NCBI RefSeq assembly: GCF_024372745.1
Contig: NZ_VOTZ01000007.1
Location: forward strand, 28,976 to 92,975
Length of the DNA stretch: 64,000 nt
Direction of reading: 5' to 3'
Source of the DNA: Methanocalculus taiwanensis
Lineage (GTDB): Archaea; Halobacteriota; Methanomicrobia; Methanomicrobiales; Methanocorpusculaceae
The notes below the pieces were generated by a model. The model saw only the letters and a program-made list of their open reading frames with translations. It did no database searches and was not told where the DNA came from. Below, piece after piece: positions 7,833-17,066 of this stretch. Each line of letters begins with the position of its first letter. Positions within the stretch are counted from its first letter, which is position 1. Made by a program: the position numbers and the translations under genes.

Positions 7833-9603
7833 ATATCTCCCCATTCTCTGAGATGCCACGCTTCCCGATGACGCTGATCCCTTCTTCGCCTGCCTTCCTG
7901 ATAATCTCATTGATGATCCCGGCAACACGCCTCGTGCCGAGAAGAGATCTGAGTTCCATCTCATTTGCTTCCGAATGCTCCCGGATGAAGGCTAGAGCTT
8001 TCTCCTCCTTTTCGGTGAGCATCAGCCTCTCCGCGATCGGCACCTCTTCAGATACCTCCTCAACCTTCACCTGCTGTATCACCGGCTGCTCAGAGAGTGC
8101 ATGATCCTTTGCCTGTGAGAGGAGGGGGATAAAATCCTCAATTCTGATCGACGAGGGATAACAGGGCATCATATCAAGTCCGATCAGGCAGTGTTCCTTG
8201 CATGCCTGGTAATCCCTTTTATGAAGAGCATCGGATGCCGCATAAAGGGAGGCGACTGCGAGGATCTCTCTCCCATTTGCACTCAGATCAGGGATCATTT
8301 CAATGAGCCGCTGAATAAGTGCATGGGTGATCTTCATAATCTGGTACAGCTTCTCCTCACCATGGACGATAGCCTCCGCAACCATCTCAAGATCGCCTGT
8401 TTTCCGGAGATGTGAGAGGATATAGAGGATCACCTTCGGAGCCTCACGCATCTCGTTGTTTCGTGCACAAAATGCGGCATAGGGGATCCCTCCGCGGAGA
8501 AAGTGGCTCCGGTATCCCCGGTAGAAGGCATCACGGGCTCGTGGCAGATCGCCATACCGCTCAAACATCTCTCCAAGCGAAACCAGGCATGCCCAGGACG
8601 GATGAGGCTCAAGCAGAGCTGAGATCTGCTCTATCACCTCATCCTGTTCTTTTCTGAGCTCAAGGAAGTCGATATATTTTCGGATGATAACTCCAAGTGT
8701 TTCAGGATGTTCCAGGGATCCAAGCTGACAGGAGAGGAGCTGTGAGTATTCTTCCTCCGCTGAATCCATATCACCCTGTACCCTGAGCAAATCACAGAGG
8801 AGGAGATGGTATATAGGCTCATTCTGCTGCTCCCTGAGCAAATGGAGCATCTCCATAGCCTCATAATAGTGCTGTAGCTGTTTGGCAAGTAGTGCCGCTG
8901 AGAAGAGGAGTTCGGTATCAGGATGCTCCCGGATATGAATTTTATACAATTCATATGCCGCATCTGGATCGGTTCGGGCAAGGGCTTCAAGCCAGAGATG
9001 GAGATAGATTGCCTCTCCCTTTTCCCTCCATGTCTCCTCAGCCGCTGTAGCCGCCTCTGCATATCGTTTTGAAGCGATCAGCGCTTCAATAAAACCTGGA
9101 TTACTGGTTCGCACCCGCAGGCTCTCCTCATATAGGGCAATCGCTTCCTCAGCTTCCCCGATTGCAACCAGCGACCTGAGAAGTTGAAGCGTATCGGCCG
9201 GGTTCTGCGATCCTCTGGCAAGTGCCTTCTGAACTGGTATAGCCCCCCGGTGATCCCCTCTCTCAATCAGGAACCGGGAATAATGCCTCAATGCCGGGAT
9301 GTTTGTCTCATCAAGCCGGACAGCTTCTGCGTACTCCGCCAGGGCCCGTTCATCCCCTCTCCTCCTGAGCACCTCTGCCAGCCCGAAGTGGGCCTTTGAT
9401 GAGCCGGGTATCGTGCTGATAAGATCGCGGAATGCAGCCTCAGCTTCAGCGAGCCTCCCGAGTGCAAGCAGGTTTTCAGCAGCCAGGATCTCAAGCGCAA
9501 TCTCCTTTGATCCAGAGCAGAGAGCAAAGGACTCTTCATAGGCTCCCGTCTCGTACAGCAGAAACGCCTGGTGAATCCGATCTTCGGGTGCAGTATCCTT
9601 CAT
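7813..9603 (-). CDS. TPR protein with C-terminal winged-helix domain
   Basis: 596 residues. Residues about 1-500 are helical TPR-like repeats (ALGRLAEAEAAFRDLI, HFGLAEVLRRRGDERALAEY). The last about 70 residues look like a winged helix: LTEKEEKALAFIREHSEAN, RSLLGTRRVAGIINEI, then SENGEIYAWVF. It overlaps the glycosyltransferase gene upstream by 4 bp (ATGA) and the BrxD-like gene downstream by 20 bp, so the three are translationally coupled. It may present the ATPase to a partner or to DNA. Function unknown. Confidence 0.7.
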   Translation of the reverse strand: MKDTAPEDRIHQAFLLYETGAYEESFALCSGSKEIALEILAAENLLALGRLAEAEAAFRDLISTIPGSSKAHFGLAEVLRRRGDERALAEYAEAVRLDETNIPALRHYSRFLIERGDHRGAIPVQKALARGSQNPADTLQLLRSLVAIGEAEEAIALYEESLRVRTSNPGFIEALIASKRYAEAATAAEETWREKGEAIYLHLWLEALARTDPDAAYELYKIHIREHPDTELLFSAALLAKQLQHYYEAMEMLHLLREQQNEPIYHLLLCDLLRVQGDMDSAEEEYSQLLSCQLGSLEHPETLGVIIRKYIDFLELRKEQDEVIEQISALLEPHPSWACLVSLGEMFERYGDLPRARDAFYRGYRSHFLRGGIPYAAFCARNNEMREAPKVILYILSHLRKTGDLEMVAEAIVHGEEKLYQIMKITHALIQRLIEMIPDLSANGREILAVASLYAASDALHKRDYQACKEHCLIGLDMMPCYPSSIRIEDFIPLLSQAKDHALSEQPVIQQVKVEEVSEEVPIAERLMLTEKEEKALAFIREHSEANEMELRSLLGTRRVAGIINEIIRKAGEEGISVIGKRGISENGEIYAWVFR

Positions 9604-10298
9604 CTAAAAAACCGTATCCGGATGAGGCCAGCGAACATCGCTAATGAATCTGTCATCCTCACGCTGGATCCACCCCGGTCGCTCCACCTGATTGGGACTT
9701 CTTTTATGAAAAAACCGGCATTCCGTGCTTTCCAGAGCAGCTCAACATCAAACTCAAAACCGGTGGATTGTATTGTATCCAGAATGGTATAGATCAACTC
9801 CCGGCGGAATGCTTTTGCGCCGCACTGGGTATCGGCATAGGAAAGGCCAAAGAGGATGCGAATGATTCCATTGAAGATTCTGCTCTGGATTATGCGCATC
9901 ATCCCCTGCCTGACCGGAATGACTGAGCCTGGCACCCACCGCGATCCGATCACCCCGTCGCTCTGATCAAGATGCGAAAATACCTTTTTCATCTCTTCAA
10001 TACCCGTTGAGCCATCGGCATCAATATAACCGATATATGCCCGTGTGGCACTTTTCATGCCTGATCTGATCCCGCCGCCTTTGCCGAGCCTCCTGGGGAA
10101 AGAGAGGCATCTGATGTCATGATCCGGGTGATCCCTGACAAATCCTGATACAATAGAGGCAGTTGCATCGGTCCCATCTGAAATAATGATGATTTCCCCG
10201 CCAAAATCGAGGAGATCGTCGAGGAGGCCCCCTATCCTCCCCTCCTCATTATAGGCAGGAATGATGAGGCTGCAATCCTTCTCAAGAACCTCTGCCAT
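9600..10298 (-). CDS. Family 2 glycosyltransferase (dolichyl-phosphate-sugar type)
   Basis: 232 residues: CSLIIPAYNEEGRIGGLL, RLGKGGGIRSGM and the metal-binding motif YIDADGS define a GT2 catalytic domain. The late QCGAKAFRRELIYTI and GFEFDVELLWKA are typical of enzymes that load a sugar onto a polyprenyl phosphate. No membrane tail is visible. It probably feeds N-glycan or S-layer glycosylation. First gene of the coupled run with the TPR and BrxD-like genes; the stop overlaps the next ATG (ATGA at 9600-9603). Confidence 0.85.
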   Translation of the reverse strand: MAEVLEKDCSLIIPAYNEEGRIGGLLDDLLDFGGEIIIISDGTDATASIVSGFVRDHPDHDIRCLSFPRRLGKGGGIRSGMKSATRAYIGYIDADGSTGIEEMKKVFSHLDQSDGVIGSRWVPGSVIPVRQGMMRIIQSRIFNGIIRILFGLSYADTQCGAKAFRRELIYTILDTIQSTGFEFDVELLWKARNAGFFIKEVPIRWSDRGGSSVRMTDSLAMFAGLIRIRFFR

Positions 10299-10303
10299 GG
10301 TGT

Positions 10304-10819
10304 TTATGCGTTCAGCACGTTGACGATTGCTTCACCGAATGCCCTGGCAGCGGTGGGTCCGTTGGCAGTTATGATCCGCTCATCGACGACAACCGGTTCG
10401 TTCTGGAGGGATGCGCCGCCGTTCTTCATTGCATAGGTTGATGCCGGGCTTGCAAAGACGGTTGCCTTCTTCCCCTTAAGGATACCCGCAAGCGCAAGAA
10501 CTGCCGGGGAGAGGCAGATGGCAGCCACAACCTTTCCATTTTCATAAAACTCCTTCACAAGGCCGATCAGCTCCTGGCTGTTCCAGAAGAAGTCCTGTGA
10601 CCCGATACCGCCGACGATAACGATACCATCGAAGTCAGAGGCTGCAACATTATCAAAGACAACTGTTGCCTCGATACGATCGCCAACCATTCCCATACAT
10701 TCCCCGGTTTTCGTGGAGCCGATTACTGTCTCAATTCCTTTTTCTTTGAATATCTTCATCGGCTCGCTGAGCTCCTCATCACGGAATCGTTCCGGTGCAA
10801 CTGCAACTAAGAGTTTCAT
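10304..10819 (-). CDS. DJ-1/PfpI-family protein
   Basis: 171 residues from ATG 10819 (MKLLVAVAPERFRDEELSEP). The nucleophile elbow AAICLSPAVLALAG carries the family Cys, and GIVIVGGIGSQDFF gives the upstream glycine-rich turn. The C-terminal ITANGPTAARAFGEAIV is typical. Members include PfpI-like peptidases and deglycase or chaperone-like DJ-1 proteins; the activity here is not decided. It ends 5 bp before the glycosyltransferase start and may be cotranscribed. Confidence 0.85.
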   Translation of the reverse strand: MKLLVAVAPERFRDEELSEPMKIFKEKGIETVIGSTKTGECMGMVGDRIEATVVFDNVAASDFDGIVIVGGIGSQDFFWNSQELIGLVKEFYENGKVVAAICLSPAVLALAGILKGKKATVFASPASTYAMKNGGASLQNEPVVVDERIITANGPTAARAFGEAIVNVLNA

Positions 10820-10875
10820 GTATACTGGTATCGGAAACAATTGAATTAAGGGTTTTCACGGGGGCAGGCCATCAG

Positions 10876-11562
10876 CTATTGTGATCCCCTTGTTTTGTAG
10901 AGGCAAAAAATAATGGCTGCCCCGATGATGAGCAGGAGAATGGTGATGATTGCAATGAGATTGTGGCCAGTAAACTTATCTATGAGGGCAATACCCGAAG
11001 CAATCGCAAGGGCTGACAACCCGGATCCTGCAATAATGCAGAAGAATGCAGTTCGCGGGTTAATTCCCATCAGTCTGCTGAGGATAGTTCCGTTGATCGC
11101 CCCGGATCCCTGCAGGGGAAAAAAGATGAAGAGGAAGAGTCCGAAGATCGAGAGGCGCGATATCCATGGGTTCGTTGCTGAGATCCTCTTCATACTCTCT
11201 GTACATTTCATGAATATTTCTCCAAACCATGGGATTTTTGCTATATGGTGAAAATTCATTGTGATAAAGCATGCACTTGCACAATCAATAATAAAAACAG
11301 CCGAGGCGATCATCCACCATTCATATCCAAGAATAATGGCACATGGAATAACCGACTCTTTACCGGCTGGCGGGATGATATATGCTGCAAGAAGGGTGAG
11401 AAACTGAACCATTCTCCCCTCTGGAAGCATGAGGAGCAGAAGAAAAAGAATGGGTAGAAAAAAGAGGAAGGGAATGATGATATACGCAATTTCAGTCCAT
11501 AATAAAGGCCTTTTGCTATTATGTATATTCTCTACTACCTCCGGAAGGGAAGAGATCTGCAT
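10876..11562 (-). CDS. Small multidrug export family membrane protein
   Basis: 228 residues, about six hydrophobic helices. The IPPAGKESVIPCAIILGYEW motif is characteristic of the family annotated as small multidrug export (PF06695), where the GKES turn lies between the first helices. There are few charged residues in membrane parts and an Arg/Lys-rich loop (KCTESMKRISATNPWISR). The substrate is untested in archaea. The upstream region 11563-11679 holds no gene. Confidence 0.7.
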   Translation of the reverse strand: MQISSLPEVVENIHNSKRPLLWTEIAYIIIPFLFFLPILFLLLLMLPEGRMVQFLTLLAAYIIPPAGKESVIPCAIILGYEWWMIASAVFIIDCASACFITMNFHHIAKIPWFGEIFMKCTESMKRISATNPWISRLSIFGLFLFIFFPLQGSGAINGTILSRLMGINPRTAFFCIIAGSGLSALAIASGIALIDKFTGHNLIAIITILLLIIGAAIIFCLYKTRGSQ

Positions 11563-11635
11563 ATGATCTCTTCTCTGTCATGTCAGTGGATATACTATTG
11601 GTGTCCCATCATCCTTGGCCTGGTAATACACCGTC

Positions 11636-11686
11636 TTTTCTACGTGGGGGCTTCACCCTGAAACCAACGGGCGCATTCATCAGAGT
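11636..11686 (-). other. Possible IS605/TnpB-type end hairpin
   Basis: The - strand reads GGTTTCAGGGTGAAGCCCCC, with a TTCA-GGG-TGAA hairpin, after CGCCCGTT. This resembles the 3' ends of IS200/IS605-type elements and their reRNA scaffold. No tnpB gene is present. Weak evidence; the rest of 11563-11679 shows nothing. Confidence 0.25.
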
Positions 11687-12126
11687 TTTATTGCCATGAT
11701 ATACCGATCCCCGCCCGGACCGAAATACTCGGATTCAAATGAATGTTCAGTAAAGCCAAGTGAGCGATACAGGGGCAAAGCTGCATGGTTCTCGGGAGAG
11801 ACCGAGAGGAGTGCCTTGGTAACACCCATCGCCTCGAAAGTTGCAAGGAGCTGCTCCATCAGCCGCCGGCCGATCCCGTTCCTCTTATAGCGATCTGCCA
11901 CCTGGAGGCGGAGGATCCATCCCGTATCGGGGGATCTGCCTACGATGGATCCGATCGTATAGCCGGCAATACAATCATCTGCGACTGCTACAAAGAATGT
12001 GTCGCCTGAAATCGCCTGCATCTGCCTGATGAAGACATATGCGCCCGAAATTGAACCGGAACTTCGTTCCTCCATCCGGGCGACCGCTTCACAATCCCCG
12101 TTTTCAAATATGCGAATGATAACCAT
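11680..12126 (-). CDS. GNAT-family N-acetyltransferase (RimI-like)
   Basis: 148 residues. The acetyl-CoA binding motif A is ILRLQVADRYKRNGIGRRLM (RNGIGR pyrophosphate loop). The later ALLSVSPENHAALPLYRSLG and FTEHSFESEYFGPGGDRYIM fit RimI-like protein N-terminal acetyltransferases. The family acetylates protein or small-molecule amines; the substrate is not readable. It is separated by 22 bp from the upstream PEGA gene, so they could share a transcript. Confidence 0.85.
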   Translation of the reverse strand: MVIIRIFENGDCEAVARMEERSSGSISGAYVFIRQMQAISGDTFFVAVADDCIAGYTIGSIVGRSPDTGWILRLQVADRYKRNGIGRRLMEQLLATFEAMGVTKALLSVSPENHAALPLYRSLGFTEHSFESEYFGPGGDRYIMAIKL

Positions 12127-12148
12127 TGTTTAGAAAAAGAGAATTGGA

Positions 12149-12826
12149 TTATTTCCGCCTGAAGGCGAGGAGAACTGCTGCCCCGAATGCGCCAGCAACA
12201 ATCGTCAGGACTGATACCGGTGATGGCTGAGGCTGGGTTGGTGCAACCGGCTGCAGGTTTGCATGGAGTTTAATCGTCTCTCCGGCTGCGGGCCAGTCAG
12301 TGATCTGGCTGGTAAAGTCTGAGTACCCTGCCTTTGAAACCCGGAATGTCTGATATGGTGTGGCTGTTACATAAACCTGAACAGTCAGCTCACCGTTTGC
12401 AGTGGTGCCTTTTAAGTCATTGTCAAAGTAAACACTTGCACCGTCGACATTTGCATAGACGGTGTACCAGCCGATGCTTCCGCCGATCGGCGGGGGCATC
12501 GGGGTTGGCTCGGCAGGCTGCAGGGTGGCATACAGATCAACAACCTCACCCTTTGCGGGATAGTGGGTGATCTGGCCAGTATATGGTGAATAGCCATCCT
12601 TTGTCACCATGAAGTATGTAACTGGTGTGCCTGTCGTGAAGTACTCAACATAAAGCTCCCCGTTGGTGGTTACACCCTGATATTCTCCTCCAAAAAAGAC
12701 GCTGGCTCCATCAACATTGCTGTGGATGAGGAACCATGCCTTGTCTCCTCCCACCATCGCCGAAGCGGCAGGTAGGATCACCGCAATTGCGATGATAAGT
12801 GCCAGGAAATGCTTAATTGTTACCAT
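12149..12826 (-). CDS. Secreted PEGA-domain protein with C-terminal anchor
   Basis: 225 residues from ATG 12826 (an ATG at 12838 is the alternative). Signal peptide: HFLALIIAIAVILPAASA. Two PEGA-like repeats follow (NVDGASVFFGGEYQGVTTNG and NVDGASVYFDNDLKGTTANG), each ending in a LYATLQP or LHANLQP stretch. A Pro/Thr-rich linker then leads to a membrane helix VLTIVAGAFGAAVLLAF and RRK at the end, the layout of cell-surface archaeal proteins with sorting-type tails. Likely envelope structural or binding role. Confidence 0.8.
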   Translation of the reverse strand: MVTIKHFLALIIAIAVILPAASAMVGGDKAWFLIHSNVDGASVFFGGEYQGVTTNGELYVEYFTTGTPVTYFMVTKDGYSPYTGQITHYPAKGEVVDLYATLQPAEPTPMPPPIGGSIGWYTVYANVDGASVYFDNDLKGTTANGELTVQVYVTATPYQTFRVSKAGYSDFTSQITDWPAAGETIKLHANLQPVAPTQPQPSPVSVLTIVAGAFGAAVLLAFRRK

Positions 12827-12911
12827 ATGAATTTCCATCTTTTCAGAAGGTTTTGATTATATAAAAAATCTATCTTCGAAATGCTTATGCCGCGGTGAAG
12901 GTGACTCATAC

Positions 12912-13331
12912 ATGATGGAATATATCGAGCGCCTGAAGGTGGATTCTGATCAGGCAAACCCGTTTTTTAAGATGATGGGCGTCTCCGTCCTCTCATTTAC
13001 CGATGGTCACGCAGAACTTTCAATGGAGATTTTGCCAGAAATGCATAACGGGGTCGGATGGCTTCAGGGAGGTCTATTTGTGGCGCTCGCCGATGAAGCG
13101 ATGGCGCTTGCACTCTATACGGTACTCGCTGGCAATGAGGGGATCGCCACCATCTCTGAATCGACCAGTTTTCTGCGTGGTGCACGGGAGGGAACATTAT
13201 TTGCGCGCGGATGGGTTATCAGGCGTGGACGAAGGGTGGCCTTCACAGAAGCCGAAGTGCGAAGAGGTGGCGGATCCGGGGAAGTCCTTGCCAGAACGAC
13301 CGCATCTTTTGCGATCGTCTCAAAAACCTGA
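12912..13331 (+). CDS. PaaI-like hotdog-fold thioesterase
   Basis: 139 residues. The hotdog core signature HNGVGWLQGGLFVALADEAM (the usual HGG helix is WLQGG here) is followed by SESTSFLRGAREGTLFARGW. The family hydrolyses acyl- or aryl-CoA esters, and the physiological substrate is unknown. GGTGA precedes ATG 12912. A second, distinct PaaI-like gene lies at 26494. Confidence 0.8.
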   Translation: MMEYIERLKVDSDQANPFFKMMGVSVLSFTDGHAELSMEILPEMHNGVGWLQGGLFVALADEAMALALYTVLAGNEGIATISESTSFLRGAREGTLFARGWVIRRGRRVAFTEAEVRRGGGSGEVLARTTASFAIVSKT

Positions 13332-13415
13332 CCTCTTCTGCATCCCCTCCATCACAGATCGATGCGAAGGATAATAGTTTGAGAAAAAGAGACGGATCTA
13401 AAGCGGGGGTCTCTC

Positions 13416-14996
13416 TTGAAATACATAGTTGTTACCGGAGGGGTGATGAGTGGCCTTGGAAAAGGTATCACTGCTGCCTCAATTGGACGTATCCTGAAGA
13501 ACCGGGGTTATATCGTAACTGCTGTAAAGATCGATCCATACCTCAATATCGATGCGGGCACGATGAATCCTGCACAACATGGCGAGGTATTTGTCCTTCG
13601 TGACGGCGCGGAGGTTGATCTCGATCTCGGGAACTATGAGCGGTTCATGGATATCGAGCTCACCTCAGATCATAATATCACCACCGGAAAGATCTACCGT
13701 ACTGTAATCGACAAGGAGCGCCACGGAGATTATCTCGGGGAGACCGTTCAGATCATCCCCCATATCACCGATATGATCAAGTGCCTCATCCGGAATGCAG
13801 CTGAAAACTGGAGGACAAACGGTGATCCGGCAGATGTCTGTATCGTCGAGGTGGGAGGAACAGTCGGTGATATCGAGAGCATGCCGTTTCTGGAAGCGGT
13901 CCGGCAGATGCATGGCGAGTCTGCACCCGGCGACTTTATCCTTGTCCATGTCACGCTCATACCGGCAGATTCGATGGGGGACCTGAAGACAAAGCCGACA
14001 CAGCACTCGGTGAAGGCGCTCAGGGAGCTTGGGTTGTATCCGGATGTGATCGTCGGCAGAAGTGAGCTGCCGGTTGGGGGACATACGAAGCGAAAGATCT
14101 CAGCCTTCTGCGATGTGCCGGAACGGGCGGTGATCAGTGCAACAACTGCCCCCGATACCTACCATGTCCCTATGGAGCTTGAGAAAGAGGGGCTTGCAGA
14201 TGTGCTCATGGACCTCCTCCGGCTTGGGGTGCATAACCTCTCAACAGACTGGTACCGGCTCGTAACCAGGGAATATACAAGCAGGATCACCGTTGCCATT
14301 GTCACAAAGTACGGGGTTGAGGATGTGTATATGAGCATCAAGGAGGCGCTGAAGCATGCTGGCCGCTCCCTCTCAACAGAAGTGAATATCAGGTGGATTG
14401 ATGCCGAGGATTGTGATGATTCCGATTTCAACGAAGTTGATGGTGTCCTGATCCCCGGAGGATTCGGCACACGCGGCATCGAAGGGAAGATCGCTGCGAT
14501 TCGGTGCGCTCGTGAGAAGAAGATCCCTCTCCTTGGCCTCTGCCTCGGGTTCCAGCTGGCAGTTGTTGAATATGCACGGCATATCGCAGGGATCAGTGAT
14601 GCGATCAGCGCAGAGATGGGAGACGGCACTCATGTGATCATAATCCTCCCTGAACAGGAGGGTGAGATGGATCTTGGTGGAACGATGCGGCTTGGAGACT
14701 ATCCGGTCGCAATCACCCCGGGTACCGTTGCAGATCGGATCTATGAGGCTGCTGAAGTGATCGAGAGGCACCGCCACCGGTATGAGGTGAACCCTGAATA
14801 TATACCGTTGCTTGAAGAGCACGGTCTCATCTTCTCGGGAAGAAACGGGAACCGGATGGAGATACTGGAGCTCCCTGATCATCCGTTCTTCTTTGCGACC
14901 CAGTTCCATCCCGAGTTCAGATCACGGCCGACACGGCCGTCCCCTCCGTTCATAGGATTTGTAACAGCATGTAAGGCAGGTAAAAAGACAACATAG
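13416..14996 (+). CDS. pyrG: CTP synthase
   Basis: 526 residues. The start is TTG 13416 (GGGGGT just upstream), giving the conserved [20 protein letters not shown] with the ATP P-loop. The synthetase domain includes [20 protein letters not shown]. The C-terminal glutaminase holds PGGFGTRG, the nucleophile in [15 protein letters not shown] and FHPEFRSRP with the His-Glu pair. It makes CTP from UTP, ATP and glutamine. First gene of a + strand biosynthetic run; the next start is 9 bp downstream of its stop. Confidence 0.97.
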   Translation: MKYIVVTGGVMSGLGKGITAASIGRILKNRGYIVTAVKIDPYLNIDAGTMNPAQHGEVFVLRDGAEVDLDLGNYERFMDIELTSDHNITTGKIYRTVIDKERHGDYLGETVQIIPHITDMIKCLIRNAAENWRTNGDPADVCIVEVGGTVGDIESMPFLEAVRQMHGESAPGDFILVHVTLIPADSMGDLKTKPTQHSVKALRELGLYPDVIVGRSELPVGGHTKRKISAFCDVPERAVISATTAPDTYHVPMELEKEGLADVLMDLLRLGVHNLSTDWYRLVTREYTSRITVAIVTKYGVEDVYMSIKEALKHAGRSLSTEVNIRWIDAEDCDDSDFNEVDGVLIPGGFGTRGIEGKIAAIRCAREKKIPLLGLCLGFQLAVVEYARHIAGISDAISAEMGDGTHVIIILPEQEGEMDLGGTMRLGDYPVAITPGTVADRIYEAAEVIERHRHRYEVNPEYIPLLEEHGLIFSGRNGNRMEILELPDHPFFFATQFHPEFRSRPTRPSPPFIGFVTACKAGKKTT

Positions 14997-15005
14997 GTGA
15001 CAACC

Positions 15006-15923
15006 ATGGTAAATGCACAGAAATTCATCGAAGAAGCGGTTGAGGAGATCAAAGTAGCAGCAGCGGATGGCCATGTTGTCATGGCACTCTCAGGTGGAGT
15101 CGACAGCTCGGTCTGTGCAGCACTGGCAGCACGGGCAATCGGTGACCGGCTTATTCCTATCTATGTGGATACCGGCCTGATGAGGAAGAACGAGAGTGCA
15201 CGGATAAAGCAGCTCTTCGGTTCAATCAACCTCAAGACCGTGGACGCCTCAGCCGGGTTCTTCGACTCACTCAAAGGGATCATTGATCCCGAAGAGAAGA
15301 GGAAGGCGATTGGAGAGCGTTTCATCCGTATATTCGAACATGAGGCAAAGGAGACCGGGGCTGTATATCTCCTCCAGGGAACTATCTACCCTGATCGGAT
15401 CGAGAGTGAAGGCGGAATTAAAAGCCACCACAATGTCGGTGGGATGCCGCTCGATATCCGGTTCAAGGGTGTCATCGAGCCTCTCAGGGATTTATACAAG
15501 GATGAGGTGCGGGTCGTTGCCGGTGCTCTCGGCCTGCCGCCTGAGATCCAGCACAGGATGCCGTTCCCGGGACCCGGCCTCGCGGTCAGGGTGCTTGGTG
15601 AAGTGACCCCCGAGAAGGTTGCGATCGTGCGGGAGGCAAACCATATCGTTGAGGAGGAGCTGATCGAGATCTACTCCCCCTGGCAGTGTTTTGCCGCTCT
15701 CATCGGCCTTGGGACTGGTGTCAAGGGTGATGTCCGGCTCCACGGGTGGATCGTCTCGGTGCGTGCGGTGAACTCCCGTGATGGCATGACCGCAGATCCT
15801 CTCCGTCTACCCTATGAGACGCTTGATCGGATCGCATCCCGGATCACTTCGGAGATCCCAGGGGTGGCACGGGTTGTCTACGATGTAACCCCAAAACCCC
15901 CTGCAACAATAGAATATGAGTGA
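15006..15923 (+). CDS. guaAB: GMP synthase subunit B (ATP pyrophosphatase)
   Basis: 305 residues from ATG 15006 (GGTGA six nt upstream; GTG 14997 is the alternative). The PP-loop [18 protein letters not shown] activates XMP with [23 protein letters not shown] and the C-terminal dimerisation part ([32 protein letters not shown]) are all present. In archaea the glutaminase subunit (GuaAa) is a separate gene; it is not in this window. The stop overlaps the region of the next start (TGAATG). Confidence 0.96.
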   Translation: MVNAQKFIEEAVEEIKVAAADGHVVMALSGGVDSSVCAALAARAIGDRLIPIYVDTGLMRKNESARIKQLFGSINLKTVDASAGFFDSLKGIIDPEEKRKAIGERFIRIFEHEAKETGAVYLLQGTIYPDRIESEGGIKSHHNVGGMPLDIRFKGVIEPLRDLYKDEVRVVAGALGLPPEIQHRMPFPGPGLAVRVLGEVTPEKVAIVREANHIVEEELIEIYSPWQCFAALIGLGTGVKGDVRLHGWIVSVRAVNSRDGMTADPLRLPYETLDRIASRITSEIPGVARVVYDVTPKPPATIEYE

Positions 15924-17066
15924 ATGAATATGACTGATTACAAGAGCCTTGATGCTAAATACTATATGCCTGCTTTCTCCCGGACGATGATGATCCGGAG
16001 CGGGAAGGGATGTACTGTCTGGGATGCTGACGGACGCGAATATCTTGATTGTGTGGCAGGTATTGCCGTCTGTAGCACCGGCCATTGCCATGATCATGTT
16101 GTAGAGGCAATCTGCCGCCAGGCTAAGGAGCTGATCCACTGCTCAAACCTCTACTATGTCCCCGGCCAGGCAGAGTTTGCAGAGCGGCTGGCAACGGCTA
16201 CACGGATGGCGCAGGTATTCTTCTCAAATTCCGGCGCAGAAGCAAATGATGGGGCGCTGAAACTTGCACGGCTTGCCACAAAACGAAAAGAAGCAGTAGC
16301 GTTCACCGATGGATTCCACGGGCGCACGATCGGATCACTTGCTGTTACACACAAGCCTGCAATCCGTGAACCCTTTGGACCCCTTGAGCCGAAATGCAGC
16401 TTTGTTGGGTATGGCGATCTCGATGCACTCAGGAAAGCCGTCACCACGGATACCGCGGCAGTCCTCCTCGAACCTGTTCAGGGTGAAGCCGGGATCATCA
16501 TCCCGCCTGAAGGATTCATTGAGGGTGTAAGGGAGATCTGTGATGAGAAGGATGCCCTGCTCATTGCAGATGAGGTGCAGACCGGTATGGGCAGGACCGG
16601 TACCTGGCTTACGATGCACCAGACAAAAGTAATGCCGGATATCGTCTCGCTTGCGAAAGGAATCGCATCCGGATTCCCGATGGGGGCAATTGCAGCTCGT
16701 GAAGGTCTTGCATTCCAGAAGAGCGAGCATGGCAGCACCTTTGCCGGTGGCCCGCTTGCGATGGCAGCTGCTATGGCTACAATGGATGTGATCGAGCCGA
16801 TCCTCCCTGATATTGCAGGGAAAGGAAAGCGGTTTGCTGAATTGCTGGCGAAGTGGAATCCCCGCGTACGCGGGCTGATGATCGGTATCACCGTCGGTGA
16901 ACAGGAATGCCCAAAGGTCCAGCAGCTCTGCGCTGATCGCGGTGTGCTGGTCAATTGTGCCGGGCATGGCAATCTCCGGCTTGTTCCCCCGCTGATCATC
17001 TCGGATAGCGAGATCGATCGTGCTGCAGGAGTCGTCAATGAAGCCCTCACCGAGGTCCTTGGTTAG
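15924..17066 (+). CDS. argD: Acetylornithine aminotransferase
   Basis: 380 residues of a class III PLP aminotransferase: YLDCVAGIAVCSTGHCHDHV, FFSNSGAEANDGALKLAR, DGFHGRTIGSLAVT, LIADEVQTGMGRTG (PLP-binding Asp) and LAKGIASGFPMGA (catalytic Lys). This subfamily makes N-acetylornithine for arginine synthesis, and some archaeal members also act on lysine-pathway intermediates. Start ATG 15924 or 15930. The gene overlaps hisC by 29 bp. Confidence 0.9.
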   Translation: MNMTDYKSLDAKYYMPAFSRTMMIRSGKGCTVWDADGREYLDCVAGIAVCSTGHCHDHVVEAICRQAKELIHCSNLYYVPGQAEFAERLATATRMAQVFFSNSGAEANDGALKLARLATKRKEAVAFTDGFHGRTIGSLAVTHKPAIREPFGPLEPKCSFVGYGDLDALRKAVTTDTAAVLLEPVQGEAGIIIPPEGFIEGVREICDEKDALLIADEVQTGMGRTGTWLTMHQTKVMPDIVSLAKGIASGFPMGAIAAREGLAFQKSEHGSTFAGGPLAMAAAMATMDVIEPILPDIAGKGKRFAELLAKWNPRVRGLMIGITVGEQECPKVQQLCADRGVLVNCAGHGNLRLVPPLIISDSEIDRAAGVVNEALTEVLG

